From contig DASXUG010000008.1 of assembly GCA_036504995.1 (NCBI GenBank), forward strand, positions 1 through 64,000: a stretch of DNA of 64,000 nt, in the 5' to 3' direction. The notes under the pieces were generated by a model that was not told where the DNA came from, searched no databases, and saw only the letters and a program-made list of their open reading frames with translations. The translations under genes and the position numbers were made by a program. Source of the DNA: DASXUG01 sp036504995 (GTDB lineage: Bacteria > Pseudomonadota > Gammaproteobacteria > Burkholderiales > Methylophilaceae). Shown here piece by piece: positions 33,576-42,750 of the stretch (position 1 is the stretch's first letter; every line of letters starts with the position of its first letter).

Positions 33576-35762
33576 ATGCTACGACCCTTATCAGCTGAGC
33601 AACTTTCCGTAAAAATTTCAAGGCAAGATTTAAACTTTGCCGATACGTCAGCGTTGATACATCAATCAACGAACGGTCAGTTAGATCAAGCTTGGATAGG
33701 GCAATTGGCAGCGCAAAACGCTGCTCAATATGGCTTAAGCTTACCGTATGCTGGTTTTCACTTATTGGTGTTGGGTGATGAAGGCAGTGGACGCACTTCG
33801 CTTATGCTGGATGCGATGAGGCAGGCTGCATCAAAGCGATCTCCAGCAAATGACTTAGTGTTGCTGCATGATTTCTCATCCGCTGAGAAACCTTTGGCGC
33901 TTAAAGTGGGTACGGGGCAGGGGGCATCTTTACGTGCTGAAATGGATGCTTTTGTTCGCTGTTTGGTTCGAAATGTTCCTAGCTTGCTTGGGGATGCTCC
34001 AACCGCAGAAGAGTTTAGCGCTTCAAAAAAGATTAATGCTGTTGATAAAAAGCTGTCTGAATCAATCAAAGGCGAAGTGTTGAATTTGATAGATGAGCGT
34101 TTAGCTAAACTGGAAAGTGTGGCTAGTGGCTGTGTGGTAGATTTCGATTTGATCAAAGCTTATTTAGGGTCGCTAAAGCAGGATTTATTAGACAATATCG
34201 AGGTATTTCAGCCCAACGCAGATGGCGATAATCTATTAGAGGGTTTTTTGAGTCGGTATCGCGTCAATTTACTGGTTGATAACCGTACTAATCTACATGC
34301 AGCTCCTGTTATTTATGATGCGGATCCAAGTTTTCAATCGTTGTTTGGTGGATATGAAGGCGGTGCAGAAGCTGGTGCTACGGCTGATTTTATGCGCCTA
34401 CGTGCGGGTAATGTATTGCGTGCGCATGGCGGCATGCTTATGCTGCATTTACGCGATATTCTGGCAGATCAACAAAATGGTTCGCAAATACTAGAAAAGC
34501 TGCATCGCGTGCTGCGTAATTGCAGCATACAAATTGAAGAGTCTAGCGGCACTTCTAGTCAAAACTCCGCAAGCCATTTTGCCCCAGAGGCTTTACCCGT
34601 TGAATTCAAGTTGGTATTAATCGCAACGCGTGATGAGTATTATGAGTTGTATGATGAAAAGCCAGATTTCGCTCAATTTTTTAAGATTAAAGTTGATTTT
34701 TCTGATTATTTTGCAGCGAATCAAAACCATCATATTCAGCTCGGTCATTTTGTTAGTTCGCAATGTGAGCAGTTTAAACTTAAACATTTCACCGCTGATG
34801 CCGTTGCACAACTTGTTTGGGTGATGCAACGTAAAATTGATGATCAACATCGTATCAGTACTAATTTTTCGTTACTACAAAGCTTGGTGTTAGAAAGTGC
34901 CGCTATTGCGCAGATGCATGACCACGATTTAGTGCAGGTCGGTGATGTGACTGAGATGTTAGCGGCACGTCAGCTCAGATATCAACAACCCGAGCAGCAG
35001 TTACGTGAGTCTATTTTAGATGGCGAGCTCATGATTAACGTCACGGGACGTGCCGTCGGGCAGATTAATGGTTTGACGCATATTGATGTGGGTGATGCGT
35101 ATTTTGGCTCACCTGTGCGTATTTCCGCCCGCTGTTATGCAGGCAAAGAAGGCGTTATCAATATTGACCGTGAAGTTGAAATGACGGGCCCCAACCATGA
35201 TAAAGGTTTGATGATTTTACGTAGCTGGCTATCTGCAAACTTTGCGCAACTTAGCCCGCTGGCGCTTACTGCTTCACTGGTATTTGAGCAAGAGTACCAT
35301 GGTGTGGAAGGTGATTCTGCTTCGTGTGCGGAACTTTTTGCCTTGCTATCTGCTTTATCTGGCCTAAGTTTGCCACAAGGGATCGCAGTAACTGGCGCGT
35401 TAAATCAACATGGCGAGGTCATGCCAATTGGTGGCGTGAATGAAAAAATTGAAGGTTTTTTTAGGTTGTGTCACCATGAAGGCTTAGATGGTACGCAAGG
35501 GGTCATCATCCCAAGCCGCAATCAACATCACCTCATGTTGGAACAAGCTGTTATAGACGCGGTCGAGTCAGGTCAGTTTCATATTTATACGATAGACAAT
35601 GTATTGGATGGCGCAGCTTTTCTGACTGATTTGGCTTCAAGTGAGACTAACCATGACTTGACTGGCGACATGGAAAGTGTCGAGAATTTATTGACGAGAG
35701 TACAGGCAACTTTAGAGCGCTTTCAGCAGGACTATAAAAATAACTTGTCTGATAAAGCTTAA
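33576..35762 (+). CDS. Lon-like ATP-dependent protease (LonB/YcbZ group, AAA_32)
   Basis: This 728-residue protein has an N-terminal AAA_32 ATPase-like part and a C-terminal Lon protease domain. The nucleotide-loop GDEGSGRTS (near 67-75) has Arg in place of the P-loop Lys, as I recall is common in this group. The Ser-Lys dyad is intact: Ser581 in VEGDSASCAE and Lys624 in GGVNEKIEGFF. There is no Lon N-terminal substrate domain. It resembles the YcbZ/LonH branch in domain order. It is probably a stand-alone cytoplasmic protease; substrates are unknown. Confidence 0.87.
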   Translation: MLRPLSAEQLSVKISRQDLNFADTSALIHQSTNGQLDQAWIGQLAAQNAAQYGLSLPYAGFHLLVLGDEGSGRTSLMLDAMRQAASKRSPANDLVLLHDFSSAEKPLALKVGTGQGASLRAEMDAFVRCLVRNVPSLLGDAPTAEEFSASKKINAVDKKLSESIKGEVLNLIDERLAKLESVASGCVVDFDLIKAYLGSLKQDLLDNIEVFQPNADGDNLLEGFLSRYRVNLLVDNRTNLHAAPVIYDADPSFQSLFGGYEGGAEAGATADFMRLRAGNVLRAHGGMLMLHLRDILADQQNGSQILEKLHRVLRNCSIQIEESSGTSSQNSASHFAPEALPVEFKLVLIATRDEYYELYDEKPDFAQFFKIKVDFSDYFAANQNHHIQLGHFVSSQCEQFKLKHFTADAVAQLVWVMQRKIDDQHRISTNFSLLQSLVLESAAIAQMHDHDLVQVGDVTEMLAARQLRYQQPEQQLRESILDGELMINVTGRAVGQINGLTHIDVGDAYFGSPVRISARCYAGKEGVINIDREVEMTGPNHDKGLMILRSWLSANFAQLSPLALTASLVFEQEYHGVEGDSASCAELFALLSALSGLSLPQGIAVTGALNQHGEVMPIGGVNEKIEGFFRLCHHEGLDGTQGVIIPSRNQHHLMLEQAVIDAVESGQFHIYTIDNVLDGAAFLTDLASSETNHDLTGDMESVENLLTRVQATLERFQQDYKNNLSDKA

Positions 35763-35799
35763 GGGATAGATTTTAAGAGGTCATGTGTAAAGCATAAAT

Positions 35800-36207
35800 A
35801 TGTCAACGCATAAAAGTGATGAAAATGACGCAAAGTGTCGCCTAGATAAATGGCTGTGGGCTGCACGTTTTTTTAAAACACGTAGTTTGGCGACGGATGC
35901 CATCGATACAGGTAAAGTGCATGTAGATGGCGATCGTGTAAAACCTGCAAAAGAAGTTCGTTTGGGCATGATTGTGCATATACGCAATCGAGACTTTGAA
36001 ATTGAAGTGACAGTTTTTGGCTTGTCTATGGTACGTAGAGGTGCCCCTGAGGCTGCCTTGCTTTATACTGAGACTGAGCAAAGTGTGGCAAAGAGAAAGC
36101 AAGCCGCGATGACAGGTGAGGTAGACCATGCCAAGCGTGAGCGTGGAGCAGGGCGACCAACCAAGCGTCAACAGCGAGATATCAAGCGATTTACTGGAAC
36201 CTGGTAA
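35800..36207 (+). CDS. hslR: Heat shock protein 15-like S4 RNA-binding protein
   Basis: This 135-residue protein has an N-terminal S4 domain (CRLDKWLWAARFFKTRSLATDAIDTGKVHVDG, reported here by its start and end) and a basic C-terminal tail (RERGAGRPTKRQQRDIKRF). This is the Hsp15 arrangement. Hsp15 binds free 50S subunits that still carry nascent chain and tRNA, and helps recycle them after heat stress. It lies 37 bases after the Lon-like protease gene, a plausible stress pair. Confidence 0.93.
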   Translation: MSTHKSDENDAKCRLDKWLWAARFFKTRSLATDAIDTGKVHVDGDRVKPAKEVRLGMIVHIRNRDFEIEVTVFGLSMVRRGAPEAALLYTETEQSVAKRKQAAMTGEVDHAKRERGAGRPTKRQQRDIKRFTGTW

Positions 36208-36281
36208 TTATCTGGCTAATCATCTTTTTTGAGTTTAGCAGTGCTATAGAGTTTAATAAAATTAATAAGGTAAATTGAAAT

Positions 36282-37346
36282 ATGGATAACTGCATCATTG
36301 TGACAGGTGGGGCTGGTTTTATCGGGTCTAACTTCGTATTGGATTGGGTTAGCTTGGGGCTAGGTAAGGTCGTCAATGTCGACAAGTTAACTTACGCTGG
36401 TAATCTTGAAAATTTGGCTGAAATTGACGGTAACCCAAATCATCTATTTGTTGAGGGTGATATTGGTGATAGAGCACTTTGGAGCAAGTTATTGGCAGAA
36501 CATAAACCGCGTGCCGTGTTGAATTTTGCGGCAGAAAGCCATGTAGATCGCTCAATTCTTGGTCCTGAAGATTTTATTCAAACTAACGTTGTTGGTACGT
36601 TTCATTTGTTAGAGGAAGTACGCGCTTATTTCAACGATTTAAATGATGCAGACAAAGCCAACTTTAGATTTTTACATGTTTCTACAGATGAGGTATACGG
36701 TACATTAAGTGCTACGGATCCAGCCTTTACCGAAACAACCCCTTATGCGCCCAATAGTCCATATTCTGCATCAAAAGCAGCTTCAGATCATTTGGTGCGC
36801 GCATATCATCACACCTATGGTTTGCCAGTTTTGACGACTAATTGCTCCAACAATTATGGGCCATTTCACTTCCCAGAAAAACTGATTCCGCTATGTTTGT
36901 TGAATGCATTGGCGGGTAAGCCATTGCCTATTTATGGCGATGGTCAGCAGATTCGCGATTGGCTTTTTGTGAAAGATCACTGTAGTGCAATTCGTCGTGT
37001 ACTAGAGGCAGGTAAGTTAGGTGAAACCTATAACGTAGGTGGCTGGAATGAAAAAGCCAATCTAACTGTTGTAACAACCTTATGTGCTATTTTAGATGAC
37101 CTTAAACCGCGTGCAGATGGGCAAAAATATGTATCACAAATCACCTACGTTAAAGACCGCCCAGGTCATGATAGGCGTTATGCGATTGATGCTACTAAAC
37201 TGGAAAGAGAGTTAGGTTGGAAACCAAAGGAAACCTTTGAGACAGGCATCCGCAAAACGGTTGAATGGTATTTAGACAACCAAGCTTGGGTCAGCAATGT
37301 GACATCGGGTGAGTATCGTAATTGGGTTAATAAACAATACAAATGA
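36282..37346 (+). CDS. rmlB: dTDP-glucose 4,6-dehydratase RmlB
   Basis: RmlB is a 354-residue extended SDR enzyme and the first NAD-dependent step from dTDP-glucose to dTDP-rhamnose. The Rossmann GGAGFIGSNFV is at the start. AAESHVDRS is near 83-91, STDEVYG near 130, and the catalytic YSASKAASD near 160. The substrate region GQQIRDWLFV is present. The length is normal. It opens the second glycan locus and its stop overlaps the rmlD start by four bases. Confidence 0.95.
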   Translation: MDNCIIVTGGAGFIGSNFVLDWVSLGLGKVVNVDKLTYAGNLENLAEIDGNPNHLFVEGDIGDRALWSKLLAEHKPRAVLNFAAESHVDRSILGPEDFIQTNVVGTFHLLEEVRAYFNDLNDADKANFRFLHVSTDEVYGTLSATDPAFTETTPYAPNSPYSASKAASDHLVRAYHHTYGLPVLTTNCSNNYGPFHFPEKLIPLCLLNALAGKPLPIYGDGQQIRDWLFVKDHCSAIRRVLEAGKLGETYNVGGWNEKANLTVVTTLCAILDDLKPRADGQKYVSQITYVKDRPGHDRRYAIDATKLERELGWKPKETFETGIRKTVEWYLDNQAWVSNVTSGEYRNWVNKQYK

Positions 37347-38245
37347 AAATTTTACTTTTGGGTAAGGGCGGGCAAGTGGGTTGGGAGTTACAACGCTCAC
37401 TAGCGGTGCTGGGTGATTTGTTTGCATATGATCACCCTGAGGTTGATTTTGCCCAGCCAGAAGCTTTACGTGCGTTAGTACAGAAAATTCAACCAGATTT
37501 TATTGTGAACTCTGCTGCCTATACTGCGGTAGATAAAGCAGAGTCTGATACTGAAACAGCGCGTCTGGTAAATGCTGAATCAGTCAAAGTATTGGCTGAG
37601 GAGGCGAAAAAGCTCAATGCTTGGCTTATCCACTACTCCACAGATTATGTGTTTGACGGTACAAAAGTTGGTCAGTATTTTGAAGATGACTTAACTAACC
37701 CGCAATCGGTCTATGGTAAAACCAAGTGTGAAGGTGAGGAGTTGCTCAGGCAAACGCATGCTAACCATCTAATTTTTAGAACTAGTTGGGTTTATGCTGC
37801 GCGTGGTGGTAATTTTGCTAAAACCATGTTGCGTTTAGCTAAAGATAAAACGGAGCTCAGTGTGGTAGCAGATCAAATTGGTGCGCCCACTAGTGCAGAG
37901 CTACTTGCTGATGTCACTGCTTTGGCTATTCAGAAAATCCAGCAAAGTCAGAATGCAAGCAGTTTGGCAGGTACCTATCATGTGATTGCTAGTGGGGAAA
38001 CTAGCTGGCATGAGTATGCACAGTATGTATTTGAGTTGGCGATAGCACGTGGTGCTAAGTTGAGTTTAACCCCAGCACAGGTAAAACCTATTCCAACCGA
38101 GGCATACCCTGTGCCAGCACCTAGACCTAAAAACTCAAGACTTAATACGCAGAAGGTGCAACAGACCTTTGCTGTGCAATTGCCAGACTGGCGTTACCAT
38201 GTGACCCGCTTAATTGACGAGTTGGTTGGGCAAGGTGCATTGTAG
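37343..38245 (+). CDS. rmlD: dTDP-4-dehydrorhamnose reductase RmlD
   Basis: RmlD is a 300-residue reductase that makes dTDP-L-rhamnose. It has an N-terminal GKGGQVGWEL dinucleotide loop, NSAAYTAVDKAE, HYSTDYVFDG, and the YGKTKCEGEE catalytic Tyr-Lys pair. The RPKNSRLN substrate motif sits near the C-terminus. The ATG overlaps the rmlB stop in an ATGA, giving translational coupling. Gene order B-D-A-C is common in beta- and gammaproteobacteria. Confidence 0.95.
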   Translation: MKILLLGKGGQVGWELQRSLAVLGDLFAYDHPEVDFAQPEALRALVQKIQPDFIVNSAAYTAVDKAESDTETARLVNAESVKVLAEEAKKLNAWLIHYSTDYVFDGTKVGQYFEDDLTNPQSVYGKTKCEGEELLRQTHANHLIFRTSWVYAARGGNFAKTMLRLAKDKTELSVVADQIGAPTSAELLADVTALAIQKIQQSQNASSLAGTYHVIASGETSWHEYAQYVFELAIARGAKLSLTPAQVKPIPTEAYPVPAPRPKNSRLNTQKVQQTFAVQLPDWRYHVTRLIDELVGQGAL

Positions 38246-38292
38246 TCGCTAACTCTAAGTTAAGTTAATAATAAGCTCAAAAAAGGAATGCT

Positions 38293-39174
38293 ATGAAAAG
38301 AAAAGGCATCATTCTCGCTGGTGGTTCAGGTACCAGACTTTACCCTGCCACCATGGCACTTTCAAAGCAGTTAATCCCTGTTTATGATAAACCGATGATT
38401 TACTATCCATTGTCAACCTTGATGTTGGCGGGTATCCAAGATATTTTAGTGATCTCTACCCCGCAAGATACTCCCCGATTTGAACAATTATTGGGTGATG
38501 GCTCGCAATGGGGCTTAAATATCACTTATGCAGTGCAAGCAAGTCCAGACGGTTTGGCGCAAGCATTTATCATTGGCGAAAAATTTATTGGCAATGATTT
38601 ATCAGCGCTTGTACTTGGCGATAATATTTTCTATGGTCATGATTTCCATATGTTGCTTGGCAGCGCTATGCAACGCACCAACGGTGCGAGCGTCTTTGCT
38701 TACCATGTGAATGATCCTGAGCGCTATGGCGTGGTTGATTTCGATGCTAACGGCAAAGCCGTGAGCTTGGAAGAGAAACCTGCTAAACCAAAATCTAACT
38801 ACTCGGTGACTGGGTTGTATTTTTATGATAATCAAGTGATTGATTTCGCAAAAAATCTCCAACCATCGCCTCGTGGTGAGTTGGAAATTACAGATCTAAA
38901 TAGAATTTATCTGGATAAAGGTGAGCTAAACGTAGAGATTATGGGGCGCGGTTATGCGTGGTTAGATACTGGTACGCATGAATCCCTACTCGAGGCTGGG
39001 CAGTTTATTGCAACGATTGAAAATCGCCAAGGCTTAAAAGTTGCTTGCCCAGAAGAGATTGCGTATCGCCAGAAATGGATAGATGCCGCACAAGTAGAGA
39101 AACTTGCTAAACCTCTGTCTAAAAATGCTTATGGGCAATATTTACAGCGCTTACTGAAGGAGCCAGTTTACTAA
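38293..39174 (+). CDS. rmlA: Glucose-1-phosphate thymidylyltransferase RmlA
   Basis: RmlA is a 293-residue nucleotidyltransferase that forms dTDP-glucose from dTTP and glucose-1-phosphate. It shows GIILAGGSGTRLYPAT at the N-terminus, KPMIYYPLS, LGDNIFYG, and the EEKPAKPKSNYSVTGLYFYD stretch. It ends with the family-typical SKNAYGQYLQRLL. A GGAATGCT region precedes the ATG. rmlC starts on the base after its stop. Confidence 0.95.
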   Translation: MKRKGIILAGGSGTRLYPATMALSKQLIPVYDKPMIYYPLSTLMLAGIQDILVISTPQDTPRFEQLLGDGSQWGLNITYAVQASPDGLAQAFIIGEKFIGNDLSALVLGDNIFYGHDFHMLLGSAMQRTNGASVFAYHVNDPERYGVVDFDANGKAVSLEEKPAKPKSNYSVTGLYFYDNQVIDFAKNLQPSPRGELEITDLNRIYLDKGELNVEIMGRGYAWLDTGTHESLLEAGQFIATIENRQGLKVACPEEIAYRQKWIDAAQVEKLAKPLSKNAYGQYLQRLLKEPVY

Positions 39175-39720
39175 ATGAAAGTAACGCCATTAGCAATCCC
39201 TGATGTATTTGTAGTTGAACCCAAAGTGTTTGGTGATGATAGGGGCTTTTTCTTTGAAAGCTTCAACCAAGCTCAGTTCGAGCAAGCCATTGGCCGTCAA
39301 GTAAGTTTTGTACAAGATAATCATTCTCGCTCAGCAAAAAATGTGTTGAGAGGTCTGCATTATCAAATTCAACAGCCGCAAGGTAAGTTGGTGCGCGTCA
39401 CCTCGGGAGAGGTGTTTGATGTGGCCGTTGATTTACGTAAAAGCTCACCCACCTTCGGTAAATGGGTGGGCGAACTTTTATCAGGTGAAAATAAAAAGCA
39501 AATGTGGATCCCAGAGGGCTTTGCCCATGGCTTTTTGGTACTATCTGATTATGCTGAGTTTCTATACAAAACAACAGATTACTATGCGCCAGCCCATGAG
39601 CGTTGCTTGATATGGAATGATTCAGCAGTCAATGTGCAATGGCCTTTACAAAGTACACCTTTGCTATCAGGCAAGGATGCAAAAGGGTCTCCATTTGAAT
39701 CTGCAGACGTGTTTGGTTGA
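39175..39720 (+). CDS. rmlC: dTDP-4-dehydrorhamnose 3,5-epimerase RmlC
   Basis: RmlC is a 181-residue cupin epimerase that double-epimerises the 4-keto sugar. The core includes FVQDNHSRSAKNVLRGLHYQ with the catalytic His, GEVFDVAVDLR, IPEGFAHGFLVLSD, and the catalytic Tyr region TTDYYAPAHERCL. It starts immediately after rmlA. With rmlB, rmlD and rmlA it completes dTDP-L-rhamnose synthesis. Confidence 0.95.
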   Translation: MKVTPLAIPDVFVVEPKVFGDDRGFFFESFNQAQFEQAIGRQVSFVQDNHSRSAKNVLRGLHYQIQQPQGKLVRVTSGEVFDVAVDLRKSSPTFGKWVGELLSGENKKQMWIPEGFAHGFLVLSDYAEFLYKTTDYYAPAHERCLIWNDSAVNVQWPLQSTPLLSGKDAKGSPFESADVFG

Positions 39721-39723
39721 ATA

Positions 39724-39745
39724 AAACCTAAATAAAACTAGGTTT
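39724..39745 (+). terminator. Weak hairpin after rmlC
   Basis: AAACCTA (39724-39730) pairs with TAGGTTT (39739-39745) across an 8-base loop, three bases after the rmlC stop. The stem is A+T-rich and no T-run follows. It is at best an attenuating structure between the rhamnose operon and the next genes. Confidence 0.3.
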
Positions 39746-39845
39746 GGCTTATTCTGGTAATGCTGTTTTGATGTAAAATGCGAGGCTACAAAAAACATAA
39801 GCCGCGTCATTTGAAGTTAATCCTCATCACTAAGCAGGTCGCCAA

Positions 39846-40856
39846 TTGAAAGTCCTTGTCACAGGTGCTGCGGGCTTTATTGGCTATCATGTCACCATGG
39901 CTTTACTTTCACGTGGCGATGAGGTTGTTGGGGTAGATAACCTCAATGATTATTATGACGTGCGCTTAAAAGAGGCACGTTTAGCGCAAATTCAAGCGCA
40001 CCAAAATGCCGAAAAATTTAAGTTTATCAAACAAGACTTAGCCGATACAAAGGCTACAGCCGAAATATTCGCCACGGAACAAGTTCAGCGGGTTGTGCAT
40101 TTAGCTGCACAAGCAGGCGTCCGCTATTCGCTTGAAAATCCACATGCCTATGTACAAAGTAATTTAGTTGCTTTTTTGAACGTGCTAGAAGGTTGCCGAC
40201 ACCATAAAATCGAACATCTAGTCTATGCCTCCAGCTCTAGTGTTTACGGAGGCAATACCAAAATGCCATTTAGCGAAAGTGACAATGTAGACCATCCCGT
40301 CAGTCTGTATGCTGCGACTAAAAAATCAAACGAATTGATGGCGCATACCTACAGTCATTTATACAATATCCCAACGACAGGATTAAGGTTTTTTACGGTC
40401 TATGGCCCTTGGGGCCGTCCCGACATGTCCCCGTTCTTATTTGCTGATGCCATTTTAAACAACTGGCCTATTAAGGTATTTAATTTTGGTGATATGATGC
40501 GTGACTTTACCTACATTGATGACATTGTGGAGGGTGTAGTTAGGGTTACGGATAACCCAGCTACCTCAGATGCTAGTTTAAATTCGGAGTCGATTAGCCG
40601 CAATGCTCCTTATCGAATATTTAATATAGGTAACAGTCAGCCAGAAAAGTTGTTGGACTTTATAGCGGCACTTGAAGGTGCGATTGGTAAAGAGGCAGAG
40701 AAGAGCTTCATGCCGATGCAAGCTGGAGATGTAAAAGCAACATACGCTGATACAGAAAAGCTAGAAAACTGGGTAAATTTTAAGCCCCAAACAAATTTGA
40801 ATGACGGTGTTATTAATTTTGTTGAGTGGTATAAGTGCTACTTTGAAATAGTGTAG
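39846..40856 (+). CDS. UDP-glucuronate 4-epimerase-like NAD-dependent epimerase
   Basis: This 336-residue extended SDR protein starts with TTG (MKVLVTGAAGFIGYHV when translated). The GVDNLNDYYDVRLKEARL segment and HLAAQAGVRYSLENP are hallmarks of the CapI/WbnF group, which turns UDP-glucuronate into UDP-galacturonate. The catalytic YAATKKSNE is intact. The sequence DMMRDFTYIDDIVEG also matches. UDP-glucuronate could come from ugd at the left edge. A short insertion near residues 240-255 (SDASLNSESISRN) is unremarkable. Specificity is inferred from similarity only. Confidence 0.88.
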   Translation: MKVLVTGAAGFIGYHVTMALLSRGDEVVGVDNLNDYYDVRLKEARLAQIQAHQNAEKFKFIKQDLADTKATAEIFATEQVQRVVHLAAQAGVRYSLENPHAYVQSNLVAFLNVLEGCRHHKIEHLVYASSSSVYGGNTKMPFSESDNVDHPVSLYAATKKSNELMAHTYSHLYNIPTTGLRFFTVYGPWGRPDMSPFLFADAILNNWPIKVFNFGDMMRDFTYIDDIVEGVVRVTDNPATSDASLNSESISRNAPYRIFNIGNSQPEKLLDFIAALEGAIGKEAEKSFMPMQAGDVKATYADTEKLENWVNFKPQTNLNDGVINFVEWYKCYFEIV

Positions 40857-40877
40857 CTGTATGGAGAAATTATAAAA

Positions 40878-41651
40878 ATGAAAGCAGTGATACTCGCTGG
40901 TGGCCTAGGGACCAGAATTTCTGAAGAAACACATCTCAAACCAAAGCCAATGATTGAAATCGGTGGTATGCCTATACTTTGGCATATCATGAAGTTATAT
41001 TCTGCACATGGTATCAATGATTTTATTGTCTGTTGTGGATATAAAGGCTACATCATCAAAGAGTATTTCGCCAATTACTTTCTGCATATGTCAGACGTGA
41101 CTTTTGATATGTCCAATAACGAAATGCAAGTGCATCACCGCAAAGCTGAGCCTTGGAAAGTCACTTTAGTCGACACTGGAGAGTCAACCATGACGGGGGG
41201 GCGTCTCAGGCGCGTGGCCGATTATATAAAAGACGAAGAAGCTTTTTGTTTTACCTATGGTGATGGTGTTTCTGATGTGAATATTCAAGACTTAGTCAAT
41301 TTTCATCAGCAACATGGAAAATTGGCTACAGTCACAGCTGTGCAGCCACCTGGGCGTTATGGGGCACTGAATATGGATGGTACCTTAGTAAAAGGCTTTA
41401 TAGAAAAGCCGAAGGGCGATGGTGGCTGGATTAACGGTGGTTTTTTCGTTTTATCGCCCCAATGTTTAGATTATATTGCCGATGATAAAACCTCTTGGGA
41501 GGCCGAACCTTTGGCAAAAATCGCCAAAGAGAATCAAATGATGGCTTTTGAACATACAGGGTTCTGGCAACCGATGGATACGCTTAGAGAGAAGAATTTG
41601 TTGGAAGAGTTGTGGCAAAGCGGCAAAGCGCCATGGAAAGCATGGCAATGA
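40878..41651 (+). CDS. rfbF: Glucose-1-phosphate cytidylyltransferase RfbF
   Basis: RfbF is a 257-residue nucleotidyltransferase that makes CDP-glucose, the entry to 3,6-dideoxyhexoses. Family marks are KAVILAGGLGTRISEETHLKPKPMIEIGG, WHIMKLYSAHGINDF, FCFTYGDGVSDV, and GFWQPMDTLREKNLLE at the end. A GGAG lies about 12 bases before the ATG. Its stop overlaps the rfbG ATG, so the two are translationally coupled. Confidence 0.95.
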   Translation: MKAVILAGGLGTRISEETHLKPKPMIEIGGMPILWHIMKLYSAHGINDFIVCCGYKGYIIKEYFANYFLHMSDVTFDMSNNEMQVHHRKAEPWKVTLVDTGESTMTGGRLRRVADYIKDEEAFCFTYGDGVSDVNIQDLVNFHQQHGKLATVTAVQPPGRYGALNMDGTLVKGFIEKPKGDGGWINGGFFVLSPQCLDYIADDKTSWEAEPLAKIAKENQMMAFEHTGFWQPMDTLREKNLLEELWQSGKAPWKAWQ

Positions 41652-42739
41652 ATACAGAATTTTGGTCTGGTAAGCGAGTATTTTTAACTGGACATACTGG
41701 TTTCAAGGGAAGCTGGTTATCGCTGTGGCTGCAAACACTAGGTGCGGAAGTCACTGGTTACGCCCTCAATCCGCCTACTAACCCTAGCCTGTTTGAGGTT
41801 GCCAATGTTGGAAGTGGAATGCACTCTATTATTGCAGACATCAGAGATTACTCTGCATTAGAAAATGCCATCAATCAAGCTAAGCCAGAAATCGTAATCC
41901 ATATGGCTGCGCAGCCGTTAGTGAGATATTCGTATGAAAATCCTGTTGAAACATATTCAACGAACGTCATGGGAACGGTTCATTTATTAGAGGCTGCAAG
42001 AAAGTCTAGCTCAGTAAAAGCAGTTGTTAATGTGACTAGTGACAAGTGTTACGAAAACAGGGAGTGGGTATGGGGTTATCGTGAAGACGAACCTATGGGA
42101 GGGTATGACCCATATAGCAATAGTAAGGCTTGTGCAGAGTTAGTGACTTCTGCCTATCGTTCTTCATTTATGAACCCTGAAGCCTACAGTCAGCACGGGA
42201 TTGCTGTAGCCTCTGCTAGAGCAGGGAATGTGATTGGTGGCGGTGATTGGGCTGCTGATAGGTTGATTCCTGATTTTATTCGTTCAATAGTGGCGGGTAA
42301 AACGGTTGTTATCAGGAGTCCCAATGCAATCCGCCCTTGGCAGCATGTTTTGGAGCCTTTGAGTGGCTATCTTACCCTCGCTGAGAGCTTGTATATGCAG
42401 GGAGCAAAATTCTCCGAAGCTTGGAACTTTGGGCCGAGTGATAATGATGCCAAAACGGTTGAATGGATAGTGAGTCAGTTAGTTGCTAATTGGGGCGATC
42501 AAGCTAGCTTTCAAGTTGAAGCTAGCTCATTGAATCTTCATGAGGCACACTTTTTAAAGTTGGATTGTAGTAAAGCTAGAATGCAGCTTGGCTGGACGCC
42601 TAAATGGGATGCAACTCAGACAATTGAACGCATATGTGCTTGGCATAAGGCGCATATAGGTGGCGCAGACATGAAAACTTATACGCTCAATGAAATTGCT
42701 GATTATCAAGCAAGTTCATTGGCAAATAAACATCAGTAA
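41648..42739 (+). CDS. rfbG: CDP-glucose 4,6-dehydratase RfbG
   Basis: RfbG is a 363-residue extended SDR that converts CDP-glucose to CDP-4-keto-6-deoxyglucose. It starts NTEFWSGKRVFLTGHTGFKGSWL, with AAQPLVRYSYENPVETY, NVTSDKCYENREW, and the catalytic YSNSKACAEL. RAGNVIGGGDWA and RPWQHVLEPLSGYL are family-specific. The ATGA overlap with rfbF fixes the start at 41648; an in-frame ATG at 41612 would overlap rfbF needlessly. Confidence 0.95.
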   Translation: MNTEFWSGKRVFLTGHTGFKGSWLSLWLQTLGAEVTGYALNPPTNPSLFEVANVGSGMHSIIADIRDYSALENAINQAKPEIVIHMAAQPLVRYSYENPVETYSTNVMGTVHLLEAARKSSSVKAVVNVTSDKCYENREWVWGYREDEPMGGYDPYSNSKACAELVTSAYRSSFMNPEAYSQHGIAVASARAGNVIGGGDWAADRLIPDFIRSIVAGKTVVIRSPNAIRPWQHVLEPLSGYLTLAESLYMQGAKFSEAWNFGPSDNDAKTVEWIVSQLVANWGDQASFQVEASSLNLHEAHFLKLDCSKARMQLGWTPKWDATQTIERICAWHKAHIGGADMKTYTLNEIADYQASSLANKHQ

Positions 42740-42750
42740 AGGATAGTATT